A stretch of DNA of 64,000 nt from Ramlibacter aurantiacus (GCF_016722895.1 NZ_JAEQNA010000003.1:1-64000); one strand, 5' to 3'; positions 1 through 7,603 are shown, counted from the stretch's first letter. Notes: a model not told the origin generated them from the letters alone. Translations and numbers: made by a program.

Positions 1-86
1 GAAGCGCCAGGCTCACGGCAGGCGCCAACGACCTCCTGCTTGAACTGCGCGCTGTGCCGCCGCCGGGTCTTTCGATGCTCGTTCAT
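1..86 (-). CDS. IS66-type transposase accessory protein TnpA, N-terminal fragment cut by window edge
   Basis: Reading the minus strand from an ATG at 86 gives 28 residues beginning MNEHRKTRRRHSAQFKQ and continuing EVVGACREPGA to the window edge. This matches the basic start and first HTH helix of IS66-family OrfA/TnpA proteins, small DNA-binding accessory proteins of the transposase. Only the N-terminus is inside the window, so it cannot be judged intact or not. A strong hairpin lies directly upstream, and a second decayed transposase runs divergently, so the left edge is a mobile-element scar. The family call rests on pattern recognition of a short stretch. Confidence 0.55.
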   Translation of the reverse strand, partial: MNEHRKTRRRHSAQFKQEVVGACREPGA

Positions 87-87
87 C

Positions 88-116
88 TGCTGTCCATCAA
101 ACTTAGATGGACAGCA
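88..116. repeat. Perfect inverted repeat with 11-bp arms between two transposase remnants
   Basis: TGCTGTCCATC and GATGGACAGCA are exact complements separated by 7 bases. A second, smaller inverted repeat (GCGCAG/CTGCGC, 122-137) follows. The element sits between the start of the IS66-like gene and the decayed DDE transposase, so it may be an insertion-sequence end or a regulatory hairpin of one of them. Confidence 0.6.
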
Positions 117-645
117 ATCTTGCGCAGTTAGCTGCGCCTCTCAAGATGGGTTTGGCAGACGCTTACGGAAGATCAGCATGGGGCTCGCAAGGAGTTGGTC
201 CAGGCCGTTGGCGCGCGGTACCGCGCCAGCCCATCGAGACGATCGCGGTGCGATCCTGGACGAGTTTGTGGCAACGACGGGGTACCACCGCAAACACGCC
301 ATCCGGTTGCTCGAAACGGAGCCAAAGGAGGGCTCGCCGCGCACGTCCTCACGCCGATGGTGAGCCGGTCAAGCAGGCGCTTGCGACGCTCTGGGAGGTC
401 TCCGGGCGCGTTTGCTCGAAGCGCCTGCCCCGCCGTGCGCCGGTCGGTACCGGTTCGCCCTGGGAGCTTCATCCAGACGCTGGTGCTGACGGACGTAGCG
501 TCTGGCCGGACGGAGTGCGTTCCGGTGCTCACGCGCGACAGCGTGCTGGTGATTGATGCGATTAGCACGGCCCGACAGCTTTTTCCGTTCCCGGTGCGTG
601 GTGTCGATTTCGACAACGACGGCGTGTTCATGAACGGAAGTGGAG
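107..645 (+). pseudogene. Decayed integrase-core (DDE) transposase
   Basis: Recognisable transposase pieces are scattered over all three forward frames: an N-terminal stretch MGLADAYGRSAWG, then ELVQAVGARYRAS, then DEFVATTGYHRKHAIRLL, then VKQALATLWEVSGRVCSKRL, and finally an rve-type core with TLVLTDVASGRTECVP and FDNDGVFMN carrying two of the expected acidic residues. The frame changes several times, the segment between the HTH part and the core is shortened, and the C-terminal third with the last catalytic Glu is missing. It is therefore a dead insertion-sequence gene. It marks the left boundary of the lower-GC catabolic block and suggests that block arrived by transfer. Confidence 0.75.
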
Positions 646-731
646 ATCTGATGCAGTTCGCTCTTCAGCAACAGAGATTGAAGGGCGCCGCAGACGACGA
701 AGCCCAATCGCGAGGCGATTGCTGGGTGAGC

Positions 732-1574
732 CTAATGATGCAACTCGGCAGAAATTTCTTCCGCCACTTTCCTTACTTCTGGAGCCACGACGTTTTCGAG
801 CCCGAGCTTCTCCAGCGATGCCTCAGGTCCGACAGCGTTGATGGCCGCAATGATCCGTTTCTTCCGGCTATCGAAGATCGGCGCGGCCACGCTGGCAACT
901 CCCGGGTGCATAGAGGACCTTGCAATCGCGCAGCCGTCCTGTCGAATCGTTTGTAGGATTCGACGGAGGGCCGTCAGTGAACTGGGCGTCGTGGGGCCGA
1001 ATTTCTCTAGCTTGAGGCCGGCGTAAGTGCTCTTGAGTTCGTCGTCGTCCAATCCACTCAAAAGCACTTGTCCCATCGGGCTGGCATGCGCGGGCAGGCG
1101 AGAGCCGATGGCGATATTGCTGACGAGTTCGGCGTCGGCCCGGGCGCGGGCAATATAGACGACCTCGGAACCTTCCAGGATGCCCAGGTGGGTGTTGGCC
1201 CGCAGCCGATCGCAAAGACGCCTCAACTTCGGGGTCGCGATATCGACGAGATCGACCGAGCTGATGAAGGCGAAGCCCAGCGAAAGGAGCCCCGGGCCCG
1301 GGCGGTACAGCTTGGTGTCGGCCGCGAAAGACAAGAACCCATGCAGCGTCAGGGTATGCAGCAGCCGGAAGCAGGTGGATCGGGGCAGCCCCATGAGCTC
1401 GCATACCTGCGTGAACGACAGAGCCGGGCGATCGGGACCGAACAGCTTGAGCAGCCGCAAGCCTCGGTCGAGCGCGGGAACCAAGTTTGGATCGTTTATC
1501 GTGACTTGCAAGGAAGTTACCCACAGTTGAATGGAAGCCGCCGCCACGGCTCGTGTGGCGCGGCGCACAAGCAT
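732..1574 (-). CDS. IclR family transcriptional regulator
   Basis: A 280-residue protein with an N-terminal winged helix-turn-helix (about residues 30-90, containing LSFTQVCELMGLPRSTCFRLL) and a C-terminal IclR effector-binding domain (about 105-275, with SPMGQVLLSGL and the AAPIFD stretch typical of the family). IclR proteins usually bind small aromatic or carboxylic effectors and control the adjacent catabolic genes. It lies just downstream of, and on the same strand as, the Rieske oxygenase (78-bp gap). The start at 1574 has an AGGGA ribosome site 9 nt away, and that site overlaps a palindrome (1582-1597) repeated in the divergent promoter region, pointing to autoregulation. A GTG start a few codons downstream is possible. 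Confidence 0.93.
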   Translation of the reverse strand: MLVRRATRAVAAASIQLWVTSLQVTINDPNLVPALDRGLRLLKLFGPDRPALSFTQVCELMGLPRSTCFRLLHTLTLHGFLSFAADTKLYRPGPGLLSLGFAFISSVDLVDIATPKLRRLCDRLRANTHLGILEGSEVVYIARARADAELVSNIAIGSRLPAHASPMGQVLLSGLDDDELKSTYAGLKLEKFGPTTPSSLTALRRILQTIRQDGCAIARSSMHPGVASVAAPIFDSRKKRIIAAINAVGPEASLEKLGLENVVAPEVRKVAEEISAELHH

Positions 1575-1581
1575 AACTGCG

Positions 1582-1597
1582 GTTCCCTATGCGGAAA
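1582..1597 (-). promoter_or_regulatory. Putative IclR operator overlapping the regulator's ribosome-binding site
   Basis: On the minus strand the site reads TTTCCGCATAGGGAAC, close to the palindromes at 2694-2709, 2713-2728 and 2866-2881 (shared core TTCCNCANAC/GGGAA). It overlaps the Shine-Dalgarno of the IclR gene, so bound regulator could limit its own expression. Confidence 0.55.
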
Positions 1598-1651
1598 ACA
1601 GTTTCGGTAGCGGGCGCTGTTGGCCGCAGGCTTCGCCGTCGGGAGTGGAGG

Positions 1652-2644
1652 CTACTCGGCGGCGGCGTTCACCAGGAGGCGCCGCAGGCGCGTAATGCCC
1701 AAGTCGTGCTGGTACAGCGACTCATGTTCCCGGGCATCCAGCGGCATGCCTTCCAAGACCTTTTGGTCCTGTGCCAACACTTTCATGTGACGCGGATATA
1801 GCACTGTGCGGTACAGCAGTCTCCACATGTCGTGCTCCCAGCCTCCACCGCGTCGCAGGTGCATGAAATACACCTGACAAGCCAACTCATCGATCGGGGT
1901 CACCGTGCCGATGATGCGCAGGTGCCCGCCGGGCCCGGCTGACTGGGGGTACGGGATGTCCAGGCGAGCCCACAACATGCCCGTGTCGAAAAACTCCGTC
2001 CAGTCGAAGTTCACGTCCCGTTGGCCTTCCTTTTCGATGCGGAATCCGTCTGGGATGTCCACGGCTCGCATACGGTCCACCTTGGCACCGGCACTGAGCG
2101 TGTAGGTATCGCCATGCAGGTACGTCGCGTGCATCGGATCGGCTAGGTTGTCGAGTGCAAGCAGCCAGTTGCACTTCCACTCCCCAGTCCAGAGGTAACC
2201 GTGCCAATTTCCGTCCGTCAACTCGGCGGGAAACCGGAGCTCGCCCGGGGGGGCTTCTTTGTCCACGCCGAACCAGGCCCAGACCCCGCCGTCCTTCACC
2301 CGGACCGGGAACTGCCTGACCAGGAATTTCCCTTTCTGTGCAGCTTCCGGATAGCCGGGTACCTCCAGCACCTTGCCATCGCCCGAGACTTGGATGCCGT
2401 GATAGGGGCAGATCACCGATGAGTCCGATGCCGTCCCTTGTGAGAACCTGGCGCCGCGATGCGGGCAACGATCTTGAAGCAGGTGGATCCCGGAAGGCGA
2501 GCGCCAGATCACGAGGTCGATACCGAGCCTGCGAATAGCTGCGGGTGAGGTGGTGACCTCCTGCTCGCGGGCGACGAGGTACCACCTGTTGGGCACGCCG
2601 TTCCTGATCTTGTCCAATGCTTCGGTTTGTCGGTTGGTAGCCAT
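1652..2644 (-). CDS. Rieske [2Fe-2S] non-heme iron oxygenase, catalytic subunit
   Basis: A 330-residue ring-hydroxylating or demethylating oxygenase. The Rieske cluster ligands are Cys60, His62, Cys79 and His82 (CPHRG and CPYHG). The mononuclear iron site is in DNLADPMHATYLH (His172, His177, with bridging Asp169), with a distal acidic ligand near Asp293. This organisation matches the VanA/dicamba-demethylase type of single-component oxygenase, which needs electrons from a separate ferredoxin reductase; none is encoded nearby. It is read from the divergent promoter region at 2645-2893, opposite the cupin-RidA-Bug operon, and probably performs the first oxidation of the substrate. The exact substrate cannot be told from sequence. 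Confidence 0.93.
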   Translation of the reverse strand: MATNRQTEALDKIRNGVPNRWYLVAREQEVTTSPAAIRRLGIDLVIWRSPSGIHLLQDRCPHRGARFSQGTASDSSVICPYHGIQVSGDGKVLEVPGYPEAAQKGKFLVRQFPVRVKDGGVWAWFGVDKEAPPGELRFPAELTDGNWHGYLWTGEWKCNWLLALDNLADPMHATYLHGDTYTLSAGAKVDRMRAVDIPDGFRIEKEGQRDVNFDWTEFFDTGMLWARLDIPYPQSAGPGGHLRIIGTVTPIDELACQVYFMHLRRGGGWEHDMWRLLYRTVLYPRHMKVLAQDQKVLEGMPLDAREHESLYQHDLGITRLRRLLVNAAAE

Positions 2645-2693
2645 GAATAACCCGTTCGATGTATGCGGACGCTAGCGAAGTGGGCCAGCGACG

Positions 2694-2728
2694 GTTCCTC
2701 ATACGGAACATAGTTCCGCAGACGGAAC
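2694..2728. promoter_or_regulatory. Tandem pair of IclR-type palindromes upstream of the Rieske gene
   Basis: GTTCCTCATACGGAAC (2694-2709) and GTTCCGCAGACGGAAC (2713-2728) are two nearly identical 16-bp palindromes with starts 19 bp apart, roughly two helical turns. They lie 50-85 bp upstream of the Rieske oxygenase start. Paired sites on one helix face are typical of IclR dimers or tetramers, and the regulator is encoded next door. Confidence 0.72.
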
Positions 2729-2819
2729 TTACCTCACCTCCGGCGAGGTGTCAACGCCGGGGAATCCTGACCTACCGCGATGGTGGATGAGGCCCCTACA
2801 GCCCACCTGCCAATTCTTG

Positions 2820-2849
2820 TTGACAAGATCCTAGACCAGCTCTTAGCAT
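2820..2849 (+). promoter_or_regulatory. Sigma70-like promoter of the cupin-to-VOC operon
   Basis: A consensus -35 TTGACA (2820-2825) is followed after 18 bp by TAGCAT (2844-2849). Transcription would start near 2856, directly in front of the operator at 2858-2881. This would drive the long rightward operon that starts at 2894. Confidence 0.55.
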
Positions 2850-2857
2850 CCACCCAC

Positions 2858-2881
2858 GGAACTAGGTTCCGCATACGAAAC
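2858..2881. promoter_or_regulatory. IclR-type operator at the rightward transcription start
   Basis: GTTCCGCATACGAAAC (2866-2881) is the fourth copy of the palindrome found near the IclR and Rieske genes. An extra half site GGAAC at 2858-2862 forms a second small palindrome with it. Placed just after the predicted -10 box and before the AGGAG ribosome site (2883-2887), it suits repression of the operon. Confidence 0.68.
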
Positions 2882-2893
2882 TAGGAGATCGAC

Positions 2894-3412
2894 ATGACCG
2901 AGATTGCAGAGCGCCAGGCGCAAGGGGCGGGTTCCCTTGCTGTGTTGATGAAGTCCCGCATCGCGCGGCTGGGAACGCGGCACTACGACTGGAATACGCT
3001 GGGCTTCCAGTCGGCGGTGGACGCCAAGTACCGGCGCGCGCAGATCCGGTACGTTGGCACGGGCGCCGCCGGGGTGATGGAGGACAGCAATACGGTGCCC
3101 GCTGAGCATTTCACGTTCTCCAACATGCTGCTGCCGGCGGGTTCCTGTGGGCCGCTCCACGTCCATGAGGATGCCGAAGAGGTCTTCTTCATCGTCCGCG
3201 GCCACGGCATCGTGATGGGATTCGAGAGGGGAGGAGAGCGCTGGGAGGAAACGCTCAACGAGCGTGACCTGGTGTCGGTCCCCGCTGGGGTCTACCGCTC
3301 GTTCAGGAACGAGGGCGAGGATGAGGCGCTGGTTGCCGTGATCATTGGCGCGAGCAAGCCAAAGCTGCCTTCCTATCACCCGGATGATCCGATCCACGGA
3401 ACCTCGCGTTGA
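2894..3412 (+). CDS. Cupin domain protein
   Basis: A 172-residue single-domain cupin. Cupin motif 1 is PLHVHEDAEEVFFIVRGHG (about residues 87-106) with two His and a Glu that can bind a metal; motif 2 is around VSVPAGVYRSFRN. Small cupins act as dioxygenases, isomerases or sensors, so the role is open. In this place, as first gene of an operon with RidA, an extradiol-type dioxygenase and a hydrolase, a metal-dependent step on a ring-derived intermediate is plausible. The ATG is preceded by AGGAG at 6-nt spacing, and the gene sits immediately after the IclR-type operator. Confidence 0.88.
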   Translation: MTEIAERQAQGAGSLAVLMKSRIARLGTRHYDWNTLGFQSAVDAKYRRAQIRYVGTGAAGVMEDSNTVPAEHFTFSNMLLPAGSCGPLHVHEDAEEVFFIVRGHGIVMGFERGGERWEETLNERDLVSVPAGVYRSFRNEGEDEALVAVIIGASKPKLPSYHPDDPIHGTSR

Positions 3413-3420
3413 GGCTGGCC

Positions 3421-3630
3421 ATGGACGTCGAGCGTGTTTTGCGACTGCGGTCGAATCAGCCAAGCGACCTAGAGGAGCGCCTCGGCGCAGCGCTGGAGCA
3501 GGCCCTCGCCCAAGGTGTCTCGCAACTGGACGTTTTGTGCGCCTTCGTCAATGGCCAGGGCCTGCGTGATCCAGACGGCAGCGAATGGACGGCGCAGCGT
3601 CTGGTCCAGTTCCTCAGGCAGTTGCCCTGA
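3421..3630 (+). CDS. Small helix-turn-helix-like protein (recombinase-like HTH family)
   Basis: A 69-residue acidic protein starting at ATG 3421 (a TTG at 3409 overlapping the cupin stop is an alternative). Its C-terminal half, FVNGQGLRDPDGSEWTAQ followed by RLVQFLRQLP, resembles the 'recombinase-like' helix-turn-helix seen in resolvase tails (GVRTPRGGxWT pattern). Free-standing versions are found in catabolic operons of proteobacteria with no known role. It lies between the cupin and RidA with gaps of only a few bases, so it is co-transcribed. It may be a small subunit or regulator; DNA binding is not proven by the sequence. Confidence 0.6.
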   Translation: MDVERVLRLRSNQPSDLEERLGAALEQALAQGVSQLDVLCAFVNGQGLRDPDGSEWTAQRLVQFLRQLP

Positions 3631-3649
3631 GGCTGGCGCGCTCCGAACC

Positions 3650-4021
3650 ATGCCCTTGCAAATGATCAGCGAACATCCCTACAGCTTCGTGCATGAGCGC
3701 GAAGGGATCGTGTATGTCTCCGGTGCCACCACGATCGACTACGACACGCACCAGCCCGTCCCAGGGCGCAGGCCAGCGCTGGACGCGGCGCTGAACGAGG
3801 TAGAGCGTCGGCTTGGCACGGTCGGCCTCGGCTTGGCCGACGTGGCGAAGGTGACCTACTACCTGGTCGATATCAGTCTGCGCAGCGAGGCGAACGAGCA
3901 GTTTCAGGACCGGTTTCCGCCTACTAAGCCGGCGAGGAGCGTGGTCGGGGTCTCGGCCGCACCTTATGGCGGGTGCGCCGTCATCGACGTGATCGCGCAC
4001 CGCAAACCAGCTAACCAATGA
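3650..4021 (+). CDS. RidA/YjgF/2-aminomuconate deaminase family protein
   Basis: A 123-residue RidA-fold protein. It shows the family pattern YVSGATTID near the N-terminus, a central VAKVTYYLVD strand and the C-terminal PARSVVGVSA, where the Arg normally binds the carboxylate of enamine/imine substrates. RidA proteins hydrolyse enamines and imines; the family also includes 2-aminomuconate deaminases of aromatic amine pathways. Its place in an operon with an extradiol-type dioxygenase, aldehyde dehydrogenase and hydrolase is like meta-cleavage pathways for nitrogen-bearing aromatics. That is an inference. Start taken at 3650; the ATG at 3662 is possible. Confidence 0.88.
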   Translation: MPLQMISEHPYSFVHEREGIVYVSGATTIDYDTHQPVPGRRPALDAALNEVERRLGTVGLGLADVAKVTYYLVDISLRSEANEQFQDRFPPTKPARSVVGVSAAPYGGCAVIDVIAHRKPANQ

Positions 4022-4037
4022 AATCAAGGAGCTAGCC

Positions 4038-5018
4038 ATGCATCAAGTTTCCAGGCGCCTGCTGGGTGCCGTGCTGTTCGCAGTTGCCGCCGTCCAAGCC
4101 GCGCCGGTTTGGGCGCAGGCCTATCCCTCCAAGCCGATCACCGTTGTCGTGCCTGCGCCGGCGGGCGGTGACACCGATGCTTTGGCGCGGTTGATTGGAT
4201 CCAAGCTGTCCCGCCGGCTGGGGCAGCCCGTGGCCGTGGATAACCGGCCCGGCGCGAGCGGAATTATTGCGGCGACACATGTCAGCAGGATGCCGCCCGA
4301 CGGTCACGCCTTCTTGCTCGCTCCCAGCACCTTCTCAACAGCCCAGTTGGTGGTGAAGGGCGGCTCCAGCGCGTACGACACGCTGACAGGGTTCACGCCT
4401 GTCATCTTGACCGGCGAGCAACCTCTGGTTCTGGTGGCGAGCTCGTCCAGCGGCATCAGGACCCTCAAGGATCTGGTTGCCGCTTCCAGAAGCGGACGTT
4501 CCTTCTTCTACGCCAGTCCTGGTGCCGGATCACCGATGCACGTCCTTGGAGAACTGGTCAATCGCTCCACGGGCATGAAGGCGGGTCACGTCGCCTACAA
4601 GGGTGTCGCGCCGGCGGTGAACGACGTTCTGAGCGGTCAGGTGCCTCTGACCTACGTCACCATCGGCCCCGTGGCGGCACACCTGACCAGTGGAAAGCTG
4701 GTTGCCCTGGCGGTCGCCTCGCCTGAGCGCACGAGCCTCTTGCCGGACGTTCCCACCTTCCGGGAGCTGGGATATCCAGACATCGATGTGGTGGCCTGGA
4801 GCGGCTTGTGGGCGCCCAAGAACCTGCCCGCACCGATCGTGAAGCAGCTCAATGCCCACATCAACGAGATCCTGCAGATGCCGGACGTGGTCGCGAGCAT
4901 GGCCACCATCGGCGCCACGGTTGTCGGTGGAGAGCCTGACGCGCTCTACAAGATGAACGCGCAAACCCACGGCACGCTCGGTAAGGTCATCAAAGACCTC
5001 GGCATCCAGGCGGACTGA
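4038..5018 (+). CDS. Bug-family (tripartite tricarboxylate) periplasmic solute receptor
   Basis: A 326-residue exported receptor with a signal peptide ending near APVWAQA (about residue 28), followed by the family opening YPSKPITVVVPAPAGGDTDALAR. Later family hallmarks are the GASGIIAATHV segment and VAYKGVAPAVNDVLSGQ. Bug proteins bind carboxylates or small aromatics in the periplasm. No TctA/TctB permease is encoded nearby, so it either shares a remote permease or signals. It follows RidA by 16 bp, and its stop is followed 2 nt later by the SDR start, so it is embedded in the catabolic operon and probably captures its substrate. Confidence 0.93.
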   Translation: MHQVSRRLLGAVLFAVAAVQAAPVWAQAYPSKPITVVVPAPAGGDTDALARLIGSKLSRRLGQPVAVDNRPGASGIIAATHVSRMPPDGHAFLLAPSTFSTAQLVVKGGSSAYDTLTGFTPVILTGEQPLVLVASSSSGIRTLKDLVAASRSGRSFFYASPGAGSPMHVLGELVNRSTGMKAGHVAYKGVAPAVNDVLSGQVPLTYVTIGPVAAHLTSGKLVALAVASPERTSLLPDVPTFRELGYPDIDVVAWSGLWAPKNLPAPIVKQLNAHINEILQMPDVVASMATIGATVVGGEPDALYKMNAQTHGTLGKVIKDLGIQAD

Positions 5019-5020
5019 GG

Positions 5021-5842
5021 ATGACGATGAGACAAGCGACAGCGATCCGCGACGAGGCGGCCCTCGCCAGTTTGAAGCGCGAGATTCCCGCCGAGCTGCT
5101 GTCCGGCCGGAGGATCTTGGTCACTGGCGGCGCGCGCGGGCTTGGCCTGGCGTTCGCTGAAACTGCGGCGGCCGCTGGCGCCCAGGTGGTGATCGCTGAT
5201 CTGCTGGCCGACCTTGCGCTGGATCAGGCAAACGCAATCGCGCAGCGGCATGGGTGGTGTAGGGCGGTCGGCATTGACGTCGGGGACCCGGCGTCGATCG
5301 AGGACGGCGCCGCCGCATCGATCGACTGGCTGGGAGGGCTGGACGGACTCGTCAATTGCGCGGCCGTGACCAGCTCGGGCGGGCGCGACGCTCACCAACT
5401 CGAGGTGGGGCTTTGGGACCAGGTGATGCAGGTCAACGTGCGGGGCACATGGCTGATGAGCCGTGCCTGCCGGGCCGCGCTTGCGAGCAGCGGCCGCGGG
5501 GCCGTGGTGAACATTGCATCGGACACGGCGCTGTGGGGCTCCCCAAACCTTCTTGCCTACACCTCAAGCAAAGGCGCCGTGATCGCCATGACGCGGTCAC
5601 TGGCGCGCGAGTGGGGAGGGGATTCGATTACCGTGAACGCGATCGCCCCTGGACTGACGCTGGTGGAGGCGACCGAATACGTGCCCATAGAGCGCCACCA
5701 GCTGTACCTCGATGGCCGCGCCATTCCGCGCGAGCAGTCCGCCGCTGACGTGTGCGGAACGACGCTGTACCTACTGTCCGGCCTCTCGCGTTTCGTGACG
5801 GGCCAGCTGGTGCCCGTCAACGGCGGCTTTGCCATGCACTGA
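5021..5842 (+). CDS. Short-chain dehydrogenase/reductase (SDR)
   Basis: A 273-residue classical SDR. The cofactor motif is TGGARGLGLAF (about residues 37-47), the conserved NCAAV replaces NNAG, and the catalytic set is Ser in NIASDTA with Tyr and Lys in YTSSK. It should be an NAD(P)-dependent alcohol/ketone oxidoreductase acting on a pathway intermediate. A Thr-Gly-Gln stretch before LVPVNGGFAMH is the usual C-terminus. It follows the Bug gene by 2 nt and precedes the alpha/beta hydrolase by 19 bp. Unlike the second SDR of this operon, it keeps the full active site. Substrate unknown. Confidence 0.92.
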   Translation: MTMRQATAIRDEAALASLKREIPAELLSGRRILVTGGARGLGLAFAETAAAAGAQVVIADLLADLALDQANAIAQRHGWCRAVGIDVGDPASIEDGAAASIDWLGGLDGLVNCAAVTSSGGRDAHQLEVGLWDQVMQVNVRGTWLMSRACRAALASSGRGAVVNIASDTALWGSPNLLAYTSSKGAVIAMTRSLAREWGGDSITVNAIAPGLTLVEATEYVPIERHQLYLDGRAIPREQSAADVCGTTLYLLSGLSRFVTGQLVPVNGGFAMH

Positions 5843-5861
5843 ACCGAGACGGTGACAGCGG

Positions 5862-6749
5862 ATGTCTGTAATGATTGGAACGACGGACTCAATGCCTTCA
5901 GCGGCGGAGCTCGAGAGGCTCGACGCGGACTTTCCCACGCGGTACATGGTGCTCGGCGCGGGCACACGGATCGCCTTTCGCGAGTGCGGATCCGGACCGC
6001 TGGTGCTGTGCCTGCATGGCATCGGATCGAATGCCGGATCGTGGGTTCATGTGGCGCGCGAGTTGCGCCACCGGGCGCGGGTGCTGGCTTGGGACATGCC
6101 GGGCTATGGCGAGTCGAGCCCCGTGGTACCTTCAATGCCCGACGCCTCTCACTACGCGACGCGGCTATCCGAGCTGGCGTCGCGCCTGGGGGCCCGGGAC
6201 TTCGTCCTGACGGGACATTCTCTCGGTGCGATCGTCGCCGCCGCTGCGGTGCGTCGGTTTCCCCAGTTCGCCCAGCAGGTACGTGCGCTCGTCTTCGTCA
6301 GCCCGGCGCGGGGCTACGGGGCAGCTGGCAAGGAGGCCGTTCGGCAGAAGGTGTACCGCGACCGCCTTGACTCGCTGAAGCAACTCGGCATCGGTGGGCT
6401 GGCGGACACGAGATCCATGCGACTGGTCAGCGAGGGCGCTTCAGCGGCTCACCTCGCATGGGTCAGATTGGCATTGGCACAGCTGGATGAAGCGGGCTAT
6501 CGACAGGCCATCGAGCTGCTGTGTGGCGCCGATTTGTTGTCGGATCTGCCGCTGCCCGTGCCCGTTCGCGTGCTTTGCGGGGAGCGCGACGTGGTGACCG
6601 AACCCGCTGCTTGCGGGGAAGTTGCGATTAGGTGCGGCATGCCGCTCGAGCTGATCGTGGGTGCGGGTCACGCCAGTCCCGTGGAGCGGCCGCAAGCCGT
6701 GGCTGCGGCGATCTCGCAGATGGCTGGGTCCGAGCCACAACGCCCATGA
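5862..6749 (+). CDS. Alpha/beta-fold hydrolase, meta-cleavage-hydrolase-like
   Basis: A 295-residue alpha/beta hydrolase. The oxyanion-hole motif is LHGIGSN, the nucleophile Ser is in the elbow TGHSLGA, the acid is probably Asp in CGERDVVT, and the base is His in VGAGHASPVERP, in the correct order. Size and motif spacing suit C-C bond hydrolases of meta-cleavage pathways (MhpC/BphD type), but ester or lactone hydrolysis is equally possible. In this operon, with an extradiol-type VOC protein, opening of a ring-fission product is the most economical idea. Its stop codon overlaps the next ATG (ATGA), so translation is coupled to the atypical SDR. Confidence 0.9.
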   Translation: MSVMIGTTDSMPSAAELERLDADFPTRYMVLGAGTRIAFRECGSGPLVLCLHGIGSNAGSWVHVARELRHRARVLAWDMPGYGESSPVVPSMPDASHYATRLSELASRLGARDFVLTGHSLGAIVAAAAVRRFPQFAQQVRALVFVSPARGYGAAGKEAVRQKVYRDRLDSLKQLGIGGLADTRSMRLVSEGASAAHLAWVRLALAQLDEAGYRQAIELLCGADLLSDLPLPVPVRVLCGERDVVTEPAACGEVAIRCGMPLELIVGAGHASPVERPQAVAAAISQMAGSEPQRP

Positions 6750-7603
6750 AAGCCAGTTCAATGCCCAGTCTTCGTGCGGCACCCGCCGCTTTCTTTTCCC
6801 CTGAAGCGCTCGCAGGTCAGGTGGCGGTGGTGACCGGCGGCTCGTCCGGAATCGGCAAGGCAACTGTGGAACTGATGCTGGAATGCGGCGCCTCGGTGGC
6901 TTTCTGCGCAAGGGACGCTGAACGGGTCGCTGCGGTCGCTAGCGAGCTTCGCGAGCGCTTTCCTGGCGCGAAGATCCATGCGCAAGCCTGCGACGTGCTC
7001 GATCCCGAAGCGGTGAAGCAGTTCGCGCGCGAGTGCGAGTCTGCGTTTGGCGCCGTGTCGATGCTAATCAATAACGCCGGCCAGGGACGGATGTCTACAT
7101 TCGCGACCACGACCGACGCGGAATGGAGAAGGGAACTTGAGCTGAAGTTCTTTTCCGTGATTCACCCGATCCGGGCTTTCCTGCCGAGCCTGCGGGCCAC
7201 TCGCGCCGCTCGGGGAGATGCCTCTATCGTTTGCGTGAACTCTTTGCTGGCAAGGCAACCCGAGCCTCATATGGTGGCGACCTCCGCGGCGCGAGCGGGC
7301 TTGCTCAATCTCGTGAGGTCACTGGCTACCGAGTTCGCGCCGGACGGTGTGCGCGTCAACGGCATCCTGGTCGGCATCGTCGAATCGGCGCAATGGACGC
7401 GCCGATTCCGTCAGCGCGAAGACCCGTTGGTGGCTTGGCAGGCTTGGACTCAGGCCGAAGCGCAAATGCGGCATATCCCGTTAGGGCGCTTCGGCCTGCC
7501 CGCGGAAGCAGCCAACGCCATCCTGTTCCTCGCGTCACCGCTAGCCTCATACACCACTGGCTCACACCTGGATATCTCTGGAGGACATTCCCGTCATGCG
7601 TGA
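6746..7603 (+). CDS. Atypical SDR lacking the catalytic Tyr and Lys
   Basis: A 285-residue protein of SDR fold. The nucleotide-binding motif TGGSSGIGKAT (residues 30-40) and INNAGQG (108-114) are intact, and Ser166 stands at the catalytic Ser position. The stretch QPEPHMVATSAARAG puts Thr179 and Arg183 where SDRs have Tyr and Lys. It should therefore bind NAD(P)(H) but cannot use the standard proton relay. Homologs with this same QPEPHMVATSAARAG-type segment appear to form a recognised divergent group; their chemistry is not known to me. The start overlaps the hydrolase stop, and its end overlaps the ThDP enzyme start by 8 nt. Confidence 0.9.
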   Translation: MKASSMPSLRAAPAAFFSPEALAGQVAVVTGGSSGIGKATVELMLECGASVAFCARDAERVAAVASELRERFPGAKIHAQACDVLDPEAVKQFARECESAFGAVSMLINNAGQGRMSTFATTTDAEWRRELELKFFSVIHPIRAFLPSLRATRAARGDASIVCVNSLLARQPEPHMVATSAARAGLLNLVRSLATEFAPDGVRVNGILVGIVESAQWTRRFRQREDPLVAWQAWTQAEAQMRHIPLGRFGLPAEAANAILFLASPLASYTTGSHLDISGGHSRHA

